A stretch of DNA of 38,005 bases from NCBI GenBank assembly GCA_025055975.1, contig JANWWM010000049.1:1-38005 (forward strand), given 5' to 3'. Positions 23,957 to 32,704 of this stretch are shown piece by piece (position 1 is the stretch's first letter; each line of letters opens with the position of its first letter). The stretch is from Chloroherpetonaceae bacterium. Its GTDB lineage: Bacteria; Bacteroidota; Chlorobiia; Chlorobiales; Thermochlorobacteraceae. Below the pieces are notes generated by a model. The model saw only the letters and a program-made list of their open reading frames with translations, was not told where the DNA came from and made no database searches. The position numbers and the translations under genes were made by a program.

Positions 23957-25864
23957 ATGCGTTTGCCCGAAGAAAAAATCGATGAGATTCGTCGCGCCGC
24001 CGACATCGTCGATGTCGTGTCCGACTACGTGCGTTTGTTGCCGTCGGGGCGCAGTTACAAAGCCATCTCGCCGTTCAATCCGACGGAGCGCACGCCGTCG
24101 TTTTTCGTCTCGCCCGAAAAGCAAATCTACAAGTGCTTCTCGACGGGCAAGGGCGGAAACGTCTTCACCTTCGTTCAAGAGATGGAAAAGCTCTCGTTCA
24201 TCGACGCGGTGAAGTTCGTCGCCAAAAAAGTCGGCATCGATCTTTCGCAGTATGAACGCCAAGCGTCTCCAATCGCCGACAAATACGGCGAGGAATACGA
24301 CCTGATGGCATGGGCGGCGAAGCGGTTTCATGCGAACCTCAACGCCAAAGAGGGCAAAGCGGGCTTGGAGTATTTGCTCGGTCGGGGCTTGCTGAAAGAG
24401 ACGATTTCCAAGTTCGGCTTGGGCTACGCGCTCGATTCGTGGGATTCGCTTTGCGACGCGGCGAAAAAAGAAGGCAAGTCGCTCAAACTGCTCGAAGAAT
24501 TTGGGCTAATCGCGCGCGGCGAAAAAAGCGACAAGCTCTACGACGTGTTTCGCGCTCGCGCGATGTTCCCGATTTTTTCTCCCGCAGGGAAAGTCATCGC
24601 CTTTGGCGGCAGATTGCTCGTCGACGAAAAGGACGCGCCCAAATACATCAACTCGCCCGAAACGCGCCTGTATCGCAAATCCGAAGTCCTCTACGGCTTC
24701 AACTTCGCGCGCGACGAAATTCGCAAGAAAGACGAAGCGATTTTGGTCGAGGGCTATATGGACGTGATTTCCTTGCACCAAGCGGGCGTTAAAACCGCCG
24801 TCGCTTCAAGCGGCACGTCGCTCACGACCGAACAAGCGCGGCTCATCGCTCGGCTGACGAAGCACGTGCTCTTCGTCTACGACGGCGACAAGGCGGGCGT
24901 GCGAGCGATGATGCGCGGCATTGATATCCTGCTCGAACAAGGGATTTCGCCTATGGTTCTTTTTCTGCCAAACGACGAAGACCCCGACAGTTTCGCGCAA
25001 AAAGTCGGCGGCGAAGAATTCTTGAAATACGCCAACGCTCGCAAAACCTCGTTTCTCGACTTCAAAATCGACGTTCTGCGATCGTCCGACGGGTTCAGCG
25101 ACGAAGAGCGGACGCGGAACTCCGTGCGCGAACTGGTCGGCACGATCGCGAAGATTCCCGACGAACTTGGGCGCGAAGTGTATTTGAAATCGCTTGCCGA
25201 AAAACTGGATGTCTCGCTGGGCGCGTTGCAAAAAGAACTCAACGCGCTGCTCAAACGCGACGCGCCAAAACGCTTCCCCGTCCCGAAACCCGCGTCAAAT
25301 CCGAAAGAAGCGGAATCGTCGGCGCAAAACGCGCCTCAAAAAAACGCGCTCCCCGTCGCCGAGCGCACCTTTCTGAAAGCGATGCTCGAAAGCGCTTATC
25401 ACGGCAACGAGGTCTTGGAGTTCGTCAAGGAAAAGCTCCCAATCTTGCGTTTCAAACACGAGTGGACGGAAAAACTGGCGAGATTTTTTCTCGAACGCTA
25501 CGAAGCCCGCGACAAAAACTCTCCCTTCGACCCGACGCGCGAATTGAACTACTTGGACGACGAAAACTTGCGCAACTTCGTCTCGGAACTGCTCATCGAC
25601 GAAGGCATTTCGGAGCGATGGCAACCCGAACCGCCAAGCGTTTACGCGCGGCGATGCTTGATGGCGTTTTTGGACGCGACGCGAAAAATCATCGCCCAAA
25701 CCTACGACGACGCGCTGTCGGAAAACATGCGCGCGTTGGGCGCTGAAACCGACGCGGCTAAAATCGGCGCGCTCATCACCGAGCGCAACAATCTCGTCAA
25801 AGCCAAACGCGACGCGGAAGCCGAGTTCGAGCAAACCGTCAAGTCGCTCGCGGGAACGCATTGA
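23957..25864 (+). CDS. dnaG: DNA primase
   Basis: Makes RNA primers at the replication fork. The protein has 635 residues, normal for DnaG. The N-terminal CHC2 zinc-ribbon region is present but altered. At the C-x2-H...C-x2-C positions it has Ser38 (SPF), Asn41 (NPTERTPSF), Cys60 (YKCF) and Thr63, so three of four zinc ligands are lost. Similar loss is known to me from some Bacteroidota primases. The TOPRIM core is intact: AILVEGYMDVISLHQAG with the catalytic Glu, SSGTSLT, and VYDGDKAGVRA (DxD). Residues ~440-635 form the helicase-binding domain. ATG 23957 opens MRLPEEKIDEIRRAADIVDVV, the usual start. Confidence 0.96.
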   Translation: MRLPEEKIDEIRRAADIVDVVSDYVRLLPSGRSYKAISPFNPTERTPSFFVSPEKQIYKCFSTGKGGNVFTFVQEMEKLSFIDAVKFVAKKVGIDLSQYERQASPIADKYGEEYDLMAWAAKRFHANLNAKEGKAGLEYLLGRGLLKETISKFGLGYALDSWDSLCDAAKKEGKSLKLLEEFGLIARGEKSDKLYDVFRARAMFPIFSPAGKVIAFGGRLLVDEKDAPKYINSPETRLYRKSEVLYGFNFARDEIRKKDEAILVEGYMDVISLHQAGVKTAVASSGTSLTTEQARLIARLTKHVLFVYDGDKAGVRAMMRGIDILLEQGISPMVLFLPNDEDPDSFAQKVGGEEFLKYANARKTSFLDFKIDVLRSSDGFSDEERTRNSVRELVGTIAKIPDELGREVYLKSLAEKLDVSLGALQKELNALLKRDAPKRFPVPKPASNPKEAESSAQNAPQKNALPVAERTFLKAMLESAYHGNEVLEFVKEKLPILRFKHEWTEKLARFFLERYEARDKNSPFDPTRELNYLDDENLRNFVSELLIDEGISERWQPEPPSVYARRCLMAFLDATRKIIAQTYDDALSENMRALGAETDAAKIGALITERNNLVKAKRDAEAEFEQTVKSLAGTH

Positions 25865-25923
25865 AGCGCAAAGCGAAACCGTCCGAGTTTCCGTATCTTG
25901 CGAGCCAAACTTGATTCAAAACG

Positions 25924-26310
25924 ATGAAACCCGAACTTCTCGAAACCTTCGAAAACAAATTCCCTGAACGCGATTACGTGATTGAAATCGTCAATCCCGA
26001 ATTCACGTCGGTGTGCCCGAAGACGGGGTTGCCCGATTTCGGCACGGTAACGATTCGCTACGTGCCCGACAAGGTCTGCGTCGAACTCAAATCGCTCAAA
26101 TACTACTTTTTGGAGTTTCGCAATCAAGGCATTTTTTACGAGAACGTGACGAACACGATTCTCGACCACTTGATTGACAAGTTGAAACCGCGCGAGATTA
26201 CGGTCAAAACGGAGTGGAAAGCGCGAGGCGGCATCACGTCGACCATCACGGCGGAGTATCGCGGCAAGTCGCAAAAAACTCGCGTGGGGTTCGCGGCGCA
26301 GGAGCAATAA
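25924..26310 (+). CDS. queF: NADPH-dependent preQ0 reductase
   Basis: Reduces 7-cyano-7-deazaguanine to preQ1 in queuosine synthesis for tRNA. The protein has 128 residues, the short unimodular QueF type. The thioimide-forming Cys31 is in [14 protein letters not shown] with the general acid Asp38. Then come [21 protein letters not shown] (QueF motif with NADPH/substrate residues; Tyr stands where His is usual) and [11 protein letters not shown]. It follows dnaG by 59 bp and could be cotranscribed. No other queuosine gene is in the window. A strong hairpin terminator follows directly. Confidence 0.93.
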   Translation: MKPELLETFENKFPERDYVIEIVNPEFTSVCPKTGLPDFGTVTIRYVPDKVCVELKSLKYYFLEFRNQGIFYENVTNTILDHLIDKLKPREITVKTEWKARGGITSTITAEYRGKSQKTRVGFAAQEQ

Positions 26311-26311
26311 A

Positions 26312-26337
26312 AAAGCCCGACGGTTCGGTCGGGCTTT
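26312..26337. terminator. Bidirectional intrinsic terminator between queF and the cytochrome gene
   Basis: Perfect 10-bp stem AAAGCCCGAC / GTCGGGCTTT with a 6-nt loop GGTTCG. On the minus strand it runs into six T, a strong terminator for the cytochrome gene. On the plus strand it is followed by TTTCGG. Confidence 0.88.
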
Positions 26338-26355
26338 CGGCGTTGAAAAACTTGG

Positions 26356-27363
26356 TTAGTAGAGTTTGTTGCCTGAACGGATATACGCCACGATTTGAGC
26401 CGCTTCCGCGTCGTTGAACGCTTTGGAGCGGTCGCCTTTGGCAAGGCGTTGCATCCACGCGACGAGTTCCTTCGTCTTGTCTTCGGTCTTCATCCACTTT
26501 TGCTTCATCTTGCCCGCGTTTGCCGTCAAGGAGTGGCAGGCGGAGCAACGTTTGCGATAGACCGCTTCATACTTGCTGGGGTCGTCCGAAGTCGAGACGG
26601 CGGCGACGGTCGCGGCGGGAGGAGCGGGTTCGGGCGCGGCAGGCGTTTCAACCGCGGGCGCTTCGGCTTTGGCGACGGGCGGCGCGGCAGGCGCAGGCAC
26701 GGCGGAAGTTTCTTTCGAAGCCTTCGCCTCTTCGCGCTTGCGAAGCTCGTTGACGAAATGATTGATGATCTTGAACATATCCGCGTCTTCGATCTTGACG
26801 GGCTGACCGTTCTTGTCCTTTGCGTTCAAGAATTTGGCGGGCACGACTTCATAAATCTTCGTCGTTGAAACATATTGCGCGTCGTCAAACTTGGCAAGCT
26901 CTTCGGGCAGATTATACTTTTGCATAATCGCTTCGAGTTCGCTCTTGGCTTCTTCGCCCGTCGTGGCGCTTGCCGCCGTCGGAACGGCGGTCGCTTCGCT
27001 CGAACCGCCGCCTGAAACGAAGTTTTCCAATTGCTGAACCGTGCGCGGCGCGGGCGGTTGCCCTGGCATCGTTTGCGTGCGGTTGCCCGACGAGGCGACG
27101 AGCGCGATCCACGCGAAGAAGACCGACGCCATGCCCACGAAGATGATTTGCAAGAACCATCCTGAATTATACTGCGCGACGAACTTGCCCGCGACCCATA
27201 CCATCAAGCTTGCGACCAAGAAGAGCGCGACGTAACGAATGAACGTGTAGCCAACCTTTGAAATCGGCACGCCCAAAGTCGCCCCCGAAAACGCATAGAG
27301 ACCGAATATCGCAAGGATGCCTAAAATCACGGCTCCCGCGAGTTTCAATGATGAATTGTTCAT
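26356..27363 (-). CDS. Membrane-anchored monoheme cytochrome c, PscC-like
   Basis: A 335-residue protein. Three transmembrane helices are at ~6-30, 37-60 and 68-91. Next is an acidic/neutral segment (~135-212), a Pro/Ala-rich linker (~220-256) and a C-terminal heme c domain with CSACH (Cys273, Cys276, His277). Met286, Met291 and Met304 are candidate sixth ligands. Three N-terminal helices plus a C-terminal monoheme domain is the layout of PscC (cytochrome c551) of the green-sulfur reaction centre. The stretch after the heme (KMKQKWMKT, LVAWMQRLA, FNDAEAAQIVAYI) fits that family as I recall it. PscC is about 206 residues, so ~130 extra residues are inserted. If PscC-like, it donates electrons to P840. 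A general respiratory cytochrome remains possible. Ends at a strong terminator. Confidence 0.72.
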   Translation of the reverse strand: MNNSSLKLAGAVILGILAIFGLYAFSGATLGVPISKVGYTFIRYVALFLVASLMVWVAGKFVAQYNSGWFLQIIFVGMASVFFAWIALVASSGNRTQTMPGQPPAPRTVQQLENFVSGGGSSEATAVPTAASATTGEEAKSELEAIMQKYNLPEELAKFDDAQYVSTTKIYEVVPAKFLNAKDKNGQPVKIEDADMFKIINHFVNELRKREEAKASKETSAVPAPAAPPVAKAEAPAVETPAAPEPAPPAATVAAVSTSDDPSKYEAVYRKRCSACHSLTANAGKMKQKWMKTEDKTKELVAWMQRLAKGDRSKAFNDAEAAQIVAYIRSGNKLY

Positions 27364-27697
27364 AGCGTTGAAACGAGTTTAAGGTTTGTTTGAAATTAAA
27401 CTGCTGAACCGCCTGCTGAAACGGTCAGTAGAGTTTCAAAACAACCGACGACAAACGCTACTGAAACCATCGCAATTTAGCAGAAAGTTCATTTTCAACG
27501 CGCCCTCGCGCCAAGAAATCTCGCTCAGCCCGTCCAAAACGAAGCGTCGAATTGCAAGGCGATGCCCGTCAAAACAACCAAAGCGGCTATCGGCTGAAAT
27601 TGTTAGCCAAATCACAATCGGGACGCGAAGGCGGGCGTATTTTTTCGCAAGATTTTCTTTACCTTTTCGCAGTTTGAACTCTTATTGGATTCTGCCG
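27364..27697. other. Divergent intergenic region between the cytochrome and lipid kinase genes
   Basis: No gene is supported, although an open frame continues upstream of the lipid kinase start. It holds an imperfect hairpin near 27399-27436 (CTGAACCG / CGGTCAG with AAACT / AGTTT outside) and several CTGCTGAA-like repeats. A weak minus-strand promoter for the cytochrome gene may be TTTCAG-N17-TAATTT. No clear plus-strand promoter was seen. Confidence 0.4.
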
Positions 27698-28705
27698 ATG
27701 CAAACGCCGTCAAAAGACCTGAAACGCTCGTCGTCTGCGCCCATTACGCCCGAAATGTTCGCGCTCGAAGCGCTTGAAGCGCGCAAGCAAAAAGAGTTTC
27801 CGCGCTGGTTCATCTTTAATCCCGCCGCCAACAAAGGTCGCGCGAAATCTCGCTTGAAGTGGCTCGAAAAAGTTTTGCTCGGAAGACGCGAGGAGGGCGT
27901 CATTCAGCTCACCAGCAAACGCGGCGACGGCATCGCCTTTTCGGAATCGGCGAAAGTCAAAGCCGAAACCATCGTCGCATGCGGCGGCGATGGCACGGTC
28001 AATGAGGTCGCTCAATCGCTCGTTGGCTCCGAAACGCGCCTTGCGATTCTGCCTTTGGGGTCGGGCAACGATTTCTTCAAAAATGTTTCCGCGACGAAAA
28101 AACTCGACGACGCGCTCAAAGCCGCGCTTCAAAACAAGACGCGCAAGGTCGATGTCGGCAAAGTCTCGTTCTCGTTCAACGGTCAAACTTGCTCGCGCTA
28201 CTTCCTTAACTCGCTTGGCTTGGGCTTCACGGGCGCGATTGCCAAAGAGGCGAGCGTTTCGAAACGGCGCGGCAACCTAATTTACCTCGATGCGCTTCGG
28301 AAAGTCGGCAAAACCTATTCCGCCGCGCCGATGCGAATTTCGCTCAACGCCGAAAGCGGCGTTCTGACCTACTCGGAATCCATTTTCGCGCTAACGGTTG
28401 GCAACGGGAAAATCGAGGGCGGCAAATTCAAAATCGCGCCCGACGCGAGCGTCAGCGACGGCTTCTTGAACATCGGGTTGCTGCTTGCCTTTCCAAAGTG
28501 GCAGTTGCCGATTTGGGTCTTGCGCTACCTTCGCGGCAGTCAGATTCGCCACGCCAACGTTCGCTACCACAAAATCACGTCGGCGACGATATGCGTTTCC
28601 GAACCGCTTGCGCTACACTTGGACGGCGAAGCGTTTGAGAACGTGGCGGGAGAAATTCGCATCGAGTGCGTTCCCAGCGCTTTGACGGTCGTCGCCTCGC
28701 AATGA
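27698..28705 (+). CDS. Diacylglycerol-kinase-family lipid kinase
   Basis: A 335-residue member of the DagK/YegS catalytic family, which phosphorylates diacylglycerol or related lipids with ATP. The frame is open far upstream, but sequence resembling the family begins only after MQTPSKDLKRS, so ATG 27698 is preferred. Signature blocks: FIFNPAANKGRA, CGGDGTVNEVAQSLV (the GGDGT nucleotide loop), LPLGSGNDFFKNV, NSLGLGFTGAIAKEA, and the C-terminal LHLDGEAFE. No signal peptide. Lipid substrate cannot be told from sequence. A bidirectional terminator follows. Confidence 0.88.
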   Translation: MQTPSKDLKRSSSAPITPEMFALEALEARKQKEFPRWFIFNPAANKGRAKSRLKWLEKVLLGRREEGVIQLTSKRGDGIAFSESAKVKAETIVACGGDGTVNEVAQSLVGSETRLAILPLGSGNDFFKNVSATKKLDDALKAALQNKTRKVDVGKVSFSFNGQTCSRYFLNSLGLGFTGAIAKEASVSKRRGNLIYLDALRKVGKTYSAAPMRISLNAESGVLTYSESIFALTVGNGKIEGGKFKIAPDASVSDGFLNIGLLLAFPKWQLPIWVLRYLRGSQIRHANVRYHKITSATICVSEPLALHLDGEAFENVAGEIRIECVPSALTVVASQ

Positions 28706-28733
28706 GCGACGCGCAGAATTCAGCGGAAAACAA

Positions 28734-28758
28734 AAAGCCGCTCGGCAGGAGCGGCTTT
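28734..28758. terminator. Bidirectional intrinsic terminator behind the lipid kinase
   Basis: Perfect 10-bp stem AAAGCCGCTC / GAGCGGCTTT, 5-nt loop GGCAG. The minus strand continues TTGTTTTCC after the TTT, serving the convergent sigma-factor gene. The plus-strand tail is TTTGTCGTT. Confidence 0.85.
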
Positions 28759-28781
28759 GTCGTTCTCGGCTTGGCTGACGC

Positions 28782-29207
28782 TCAGTTTTGATATTGTTCC
28801 GCGAGTTCCTTCGAGATGAGTTTGCGTCCCCAATGCAACCATTCGCGCACCGTTGCGAGTGGCTGTTCAAGCACGGCGGCGATGTCGTGGTGCGAAAGCC
28901 CCGCCACGTCGGCGAGCAAAACCGCCATCTTGAAGTCGGTCGGAAGCATAATCACGGCGCGCGCGACGTCGGAGTCGGCGATTTCCGCCGCTTCCTCGTC
29001 GGACATCACGGGCGTTTGACCAAACGCTTTCAAGTAACGATTGCGGAACGACTTGTAAAGGTCGACGAGCGTCGAGTTCTTGTCGAGCGCGTCGTAAGTT
29101 TGGCTTACGAGCATTCCTGCCGTCGCTTCGTTTCCCGTCATCCAATATGCCAGATTGTAGACCTCGTCAATCGCGTCGAGAACGGGGGTTTTGCTGTGAT
29201 GCGTCAT
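28782..29207 (-). CDS. Short ECF-like sigma factor
   Basis: A 141-residue protein, shorter than the usual ECF length of ~170-200. Residues ~12-60 look like part of region 2 (YNLAYWMTGNEATAGMLVSQTYDAL resembles the LTGN..DAEDLVQ block). Most of the -10-recognition half is missing. Residues ~86-132 are a clear region 4 helix-turn-helix: LPTDFKMAVLLADVAGLSHHDIA, then TVREWLHWGRKLI. Start ATG 29207 has a strong ribosome site (AAGGAGG, 5 nt away), and a near-consensus promoter lies upstream. No anti-sigma gene is beside it. It may be a real small sigma factor or a sigma-like DNA-binding regulator. Confidence 0.8.
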   Translation of the reverse strand: MTHHSKTPVLDAIDEVYNLAYWMTGNEATAGMLVSQTYDALDKNSTLVDLYKSFRNRYLKAFGQTPVMSDEEAAEIADSDVARAVIMLPTDFKMAVLLADVAGLSHHDIAAVLEQPLATVREWLHWGRKLISKELAEQYQN

Positions 29208-29250
29208 AGTTCCTCCTTCGGATTTGAGTTATCGATTTTGTTTCGCGGTC

Positions 29251-29279
29251 AATATAACACGGCAACTCTCCAAAGTCAA
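29251..29279 (-). promoter_or_regulatory. Near-consensus sigma-70 promoter of the short sigma-factor gene
   Basis: Minus strand: -35 TTGACT (29279-29274), 17-bp spacer, -10 TATATT (29256-29251). The leader is about 37 nt. It is the best promoter in the window and separates this gene from accA. Confidence 0.8.
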
Positions 29280-29363
29280 GCCTGTAACTCGCCTTTTTTT
29301 GAAGATTTAATTTAGAAATCGTCTAAACCGAAAATCGAGGCTGGGCGGGGCGAGCGAAACGAA

Positions 29364-30347
29364 TCACTCGACGAACACGCCCATTTTGCCGAACTTTTCG
29401 ATGCGTCCTTCGACGAGACTTTGGGGGTCTTTTTGGAGAAGGAGAGAAAGTTCCTCAATCAAGGCGGCTTTGAGCGTTTGCGCGGTTTGTTCGGGGTTGC
29501 GATGCGCGCCGCCAATCGGTTCGGGAATGACTCTATCAATCACGCCAAACTCGATCAGGTCGGCGGCGGTGAGTTTCAGGGCTTCGGCGGCTTGTTCCTT
29601 GAACGACCAACTCCGCCACAAAATCGAGGAGCAACTTTCGGGAGAGATGACGGAATACCAAGCGTTTTCAAGCATCAAAATTCTATCGCCCACGCCAATG
29701 CCAATCGCGCCGCCCGACGCGCCCTCGCCAATGATGACGCAGATGATGGGCGTTTCGAGTCGAGACATTTCAAAAAGGTTTCGGGCGATGGCTTCGGCTT
29801 GTCCGCGTTCTTCGGCTTCAACGCCAGGGAAGGCGCCGGGCGTGTCGATGAAAGTGATGACGGGCTTTTTGAACTTTTCGGCGAGTTTCATAATGCGCAA
29901 GGCTTTGCGGTAGCCTTCGGGATTTGCCATTCCGAAGTTGCGATAAAGATTGGTCTTCGTGTCGCGTCCCTTTTGATGACCAATGACGGCGACGCTCTGC
30001 GAAAAGCCTTTGCCGTCTTTGAGCTTGGCGAATCCGCCGATGATGGCTTTGTCGTCGCCATAAGCGCGATCGCCGTGAAGCTCAATGAAATCTTGGAAAA
30101 TCATATAGACGTAATCCTGCGTGTAGGGGCGTTCTGGATGTCGGGCGAGTTGAACGCGCTGCCATCGCGTCAGGTTGCGATAAATGGAGGCGCGAAGATC
30201 CTCGACCTTGCGTTCCATCGCGCTGATTTCGCTGGCGAGTTCCGCGTTCAGATTGCCGTTGCTATTCTGCGCGAAGGCGCGCATCTCGGCGAGTTTTTCT
30301 TCCAACTGAACGAGGGGTTTCTCAAAATCCAAAACGAATTTCGACAT
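29364..30347 (-). CDS. accA: Acetyl-CoA carboxylase carboxyltransferase subunit alpha
   Basis: Transfers the carboxyl group from biotin to acetyl-CoA, forming malonyl-CoA for fatty acid synthesis; works with AccD. The protein has 327 residues. I chose ATG 30347 ([21 protein letters not shown]), the standard AccA opening, over a longer start. Motifs: [31 protein letters not shown], the oxyanion region [54 protein letters not shown], and C-terminal [14 protein letters not shown]. Full length. accD is not adjacent. The 236-bp region up to sdhC contains both divergent promoters, but none stands out. Confidence 0.97.
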   Translation of the reverse strand: MSKFVLDFEKPLVQLEEKLAEMRAFAQNSNGNLNAELASEISAMERKVEDLRASIYRNLTRWQRVQLARHPERPYTQDYVYMIFQDFIELHGDRAYGDDKAIIGGFAKLKDGKGFSQSVAVIGHQKGRDTKTNLYRNFGMANPEGYRKALRIMKLAEKFKKPVITFIDTPGAFPGVEAEERGQAEAIARNLFEMSRLETPIICVIIGEGASGGAIGIGVGDRILMLENAWYSVISPESCSSILWRSWSFKEQAAEALKLTAADLIEFGVIDRVIPEPIGGAHRNPEQTAQTLKAALIEELSLLLQKDPQSLVEGRIEKFGKMGVFVE

Positions 30348-30583
30348 AGTTAGAATCGCGTTAATGTTCCGAGCGAAGTTAGAAAATTCGATTCGGATTC
30401 GCATCGAGTAGATGAACGCGCCGTGAAGCGCCGTTCCGTTTCGAGGCGATGGTCGAGGGAAAATCTCGTCGCGCTATCTGCGCTTGCGGCGACGGCTTGC
30501 GCGCGTTTTTCGAATGTTTGCGCGAAAGTGTTATTTTCATCGCGCCTTGAAAACTCTAATCGCGCAGAAAGGAAGTAAGCAGT

Positions 30584-31024
30584 ATGCCTTCGTTAGAAAG
30601 TCCCAAAACCGCCGCCAAACTCCCTTACGTTGCCTCGTTTCAAAACGCGATTCGGAAAATTCTCTCTTACAACTGGCGCCCAGGAATGTGGGCGTGGATT
30701 CTGCATCGTTTGAGCGGCGTTGGAATGGTCGTCTATCTCACGATTCACGTGTTCGGACTGCGCGCGCTCTACGACCCCGTGAAGTTCGACGCGCTGATGT
30801 CGACCTATCGCAGTCCGCTCTTCAAAATCGGCGAGTTCGCGTTGCTTGCCATCGTAACCTATCACTCCATCAACGGATTCAGAATCGTGATGGTGGACTT
30901 CTTGGGCTGGTCGCCAAAGCAGAAGAAGATGTTTTACGCGACGCTCGCGCTTTCGGCGATCATCATCTTGCTTGGCGGTTATCCCATCATCGCGCCGTAT
31001 TTCATCGCGCCTTTCTTCAAGTAA
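30584..31024 (+). CDS. sdhC: Succinate dehydrogenase cytochrome b subunit, SdhC-like
   Basis: A 146-residue membrane anchor for complex II, which passes electrons from succinate to quinone. Three helices lie at ~36-58, 82-104 and 118-142. The SdhC signature HRLSGVGMV is at 41-49, IHVFGLR has His55 and TYHSINGFR has His94; the last two are the likely heme b ligands. The ATG has an AAGGAAG ribosome site 7 nt upstream. It starts the run sdhC-sdhD-two Uma2 genes-sdhA, all plus strand. Confidence 0.88.
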   Translation: MPSLESPKTAAKLPYVASFQNAIRKILSYNWRPGMWAWILHRLSGVGMVVYLTIHVFGLRALYDPVKFDALMSTYRSPLFKIGEFALLAIVTYHSINGFRIVMVDFLGWSPKQKKMFYATLALSAIIILLGGYPIIAPYFIAPFFK

Positions 31025-31048
31025 CCGAAAATCAAAAGGAGTTCGAAA

Positions 31049-31555
31049 ATGTCGGATAGAAGCGCAAAGAAAAGCGGAGCGTTTGGCTGGTTTATGCAAC
31101 GCATTTCAGGCATCGTGCTGCTTGCCACGCTGATTGGACATTTCTGGGTTCAACACATGCCGACCGATTACCTTGCCGACGAACAAGAATACCTCGCCAT
31201 ACGCGAAGCCTACGCCGCCAAAAATCCCGAATACCGCAAAGCCGTCGAGGAAGGATTGATTACCGACCCGAAGTTCGGCGAACACATCATTACCTACGAA
31301 AAAGTCACGAAGCGCCTGTCCAATCCGCTGTGGAAAGTCTTTGATATGCTGTTTCTGATCTTTGGCTTGTATCACGGCTTCAACGGAATGCTGAACATCA
31401 TCGACGATTACGCCAAAAACAAGGGCGTGCGCTTGACGCTCGTCGCGGTTTGTTGGGTGTTGGCGATTTCGCTCTTCGTGATTGGCGCGCAAACCGTCTT
31501 GACCGCAAGCCCATACAATCCGCCGAGTTTTAGTCTGACCGAACTTTTGCCCTGA
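31049..31555 (+). CDS. sdhD: Succinate dehydrogenase membrane anchor, SdhD-like, with a long loop
   Basis: A 168-residue anchor. Helices lie at ~15-35 (FMQRISGIVLLATLIGHFWV), 95-117 (MLFLIFGLYHGFNG) and 128-150. Candidate heme ligands are His31 and His109. Between helices 1 and 2 there is a hydrophilic insert of about 50 residues (YLADEQEYLAIREAYAAKNP...), longer than in usual SdhD. Preceded by AAAAGGAG 9 nt before the ATG and 24 bp behind sdhC, so translated from the same mRNA. Confidence 0.85.
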   Translation: MSDRSAKKSGAFGWFMQRISGIVLLATLIGHFWVQHMPTDYLADEQEYLAIREAYAAKNPEYRKAVEEGLITDPKFGEHIITYEKVTKRLSNPLWKVFDMLFLIFGLYHGFNGMLNIIDDYAKNKGVRLTLVAVCWVLAISLFVIGAQTVLTASPYNPPSFSLTELLP

Positions 31556-31585
31556 CGCTTTCCGAAACCTTGACAAACGCGAGCG

Positions 31586-32092
31586 ATGAGCGCGACCGAA
31601 GAACTGACGGAACGCGAAGCGAACGTGGCGACGGAGCCGATCTCGGACTACGAACTTGAACGCGGAAAGCCGATGCCGAGCAAAAACCATTCAAAGTTGC
31701 AGACGCGAATCGGGCATCTGCTCCTTAAAAAGTATGAGGAGGCGTTTGACGTGTTCAGCGAACTCTCGCTCGTCGTCGAGGGAGAGACGAAGCATCCCGA
31801 CATTTGCGTCTTTCCGAAATCGCCTAATGATTGGTTGCGCGACGAAATCAAAGTAACCCAGATGCCGCTTCTTGCGATTGAGATTTTTTCGCCAAGACAA
31901 GTTTGGCACGATTTGGAAACGAAGGTAAGATCGCTTTTGGACGCGGGCGCAAAATCGTGTTGGGTGGTTTTTCCGTCGTTGCGCGCGGTCGCCGTTTATC
32001 TGCCGAACCAACTGCCAAAAGTCTTCACGAGCGGCGAAATCCGCGACGAGCAAACGGGCGTTTCTCTAACGATCGAAGAAATTTTCAGATGA
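31586..32092 (+). CDS. Uma2-family (DUF820) PD-(D/E)XK nuclease-like protein, first copy
   Basis: A 168-residue protein of the Uma2 family, whose fold is that of restriction endonucleases. Visible core: HSKLQTRIGHLLLKKYEEAF, then KHPDICVFPKS (conserved Asp) and LLAIEIFSPRQ (E-x-I/S-P motif), followed by a KVRSLLDAGAKSCWVV helix-strand. Catalytic-looking residues are present. The family is of unknown function, abundant in cyanobacteria, Chloroflexi and some FCB bacteria, and often in mobile or repetitive contexts. It lies 30 bp behind sdhD and 4 bp before the second copy. The two proteins differ strongly from each other, so this is not a fresh tandem duplication. Confidence 0.86.
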   Translation: MSATEELTEREANVATEPISDYELERGKPMPSKNHSKLQTRIGHLLLKKYEEAFDVFSELSLVVEGETKHPDICVFPKSPNDWLRDEIKVTQMPLLAIEIFSPRQVWHDLETKVRSLLDAGAKSCWVVFPSLRAVAVYLPNQLPKVFTSGEIRDEQTGVSLTIEEIFR

Positions 32093-32096
32093 GCCA

Positions 32097-32699
32097 ATGC
32101 CATCGCTGAAATCGCCGAGCGCGTCGGAGACGGCGGTTGCCAAGATGACCCCTGCCGAGTATTTGGAGTTCGAGCGCAACTCCGAAGAAAAACACGAATA
32201 CATCAACGGAGAAGTTATTGCGGCGGCAGGCGGAACGAGAACGCGCAATTGGCTTGCGATGAAAATCTCCGCTCGTTTGTTTGACTTTTTAGAGCGGAAC
32301 AAGAGCGACTGCGTTGTCTACAACGGCGACCAAAAAATTCTCGTGGAAGCGACGGGCAACTACTACTATCCCGATTGCTCCATCATTTGCGGCGACAAGC
32401 CATTCGTTGAGGAAGACGTGGCGACCGACGCGCTCGTGATTATCGAGGCGTTGTCCGATTCGACCGAAGAAAAGACGCGCTCAATAAAGTTTGAGGAATA
32501 CCAACTGTTGCCCTCGCTCAGAGAATACGCGCTGGTGTCGCAGAAGAAACCGCTCGTGGAGATCTTTCGCAAGGAAACCAAAAACGAGTGGCGGTATGTT
32601 CGCTACGACGAATCCAATCCGACGATAAGGATCGAATCCGTCGGCTTTGAGATGTCCATCAACGACCTTTACGATTTTCTCAAAACCAAAAGGCAGTAA
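32097..32699 (+). CDS. Uma2-family (DUF820) PD-(D/E)XK nuclease-like protein, second copy
   Basis: A 200-residue Uma2 protein of the longer, more typical kind: [24 protein letters not shown] (family start), [27 protein letters not shown] (conserved Asp), [27 protein letters not shown] (Glu and the D/K-containing motif), and [16 protein letters not shown]. All family motifs look complete. Only 5 bp separate its stop from the sdhA ATG, so it must be cotranscribed with the succinate dehydrogenase genes. Its function is unknown. Confidence 0.9.
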   Translation: MPSLKSPSASETAVAKMTPAEYLEFERNSEEKHEYINGEVIAAAGGTRTRNWLAMKISARLFDFLERNKSDCVVYNGDQKILVEATGNYYYPDCSIICGDKPFVEEDVATDALVIIEALSDSTEEKTRSIKFEEYQLLPSLREYALVSQKKPLVEIFRKETKNEWRYVRYDESNPTIRIESVGFEMSINDLYDFLKTKRQ

Positions 32700-32704
32700 G
32701 CATT

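Noticed and set aside
27386..27697. N-terminal extension of the lipid kinase
   Set aside because: The upstream 104 codons are basic and low in family similarity; the kinase domain fits a start at 27698.
27364..27697. tRNA or other stable RNA gene in the divergent gap
   Set aside because: No cloverleaf, T-loop consensus or CCA end can be found; only an imperfect hairpin is present.
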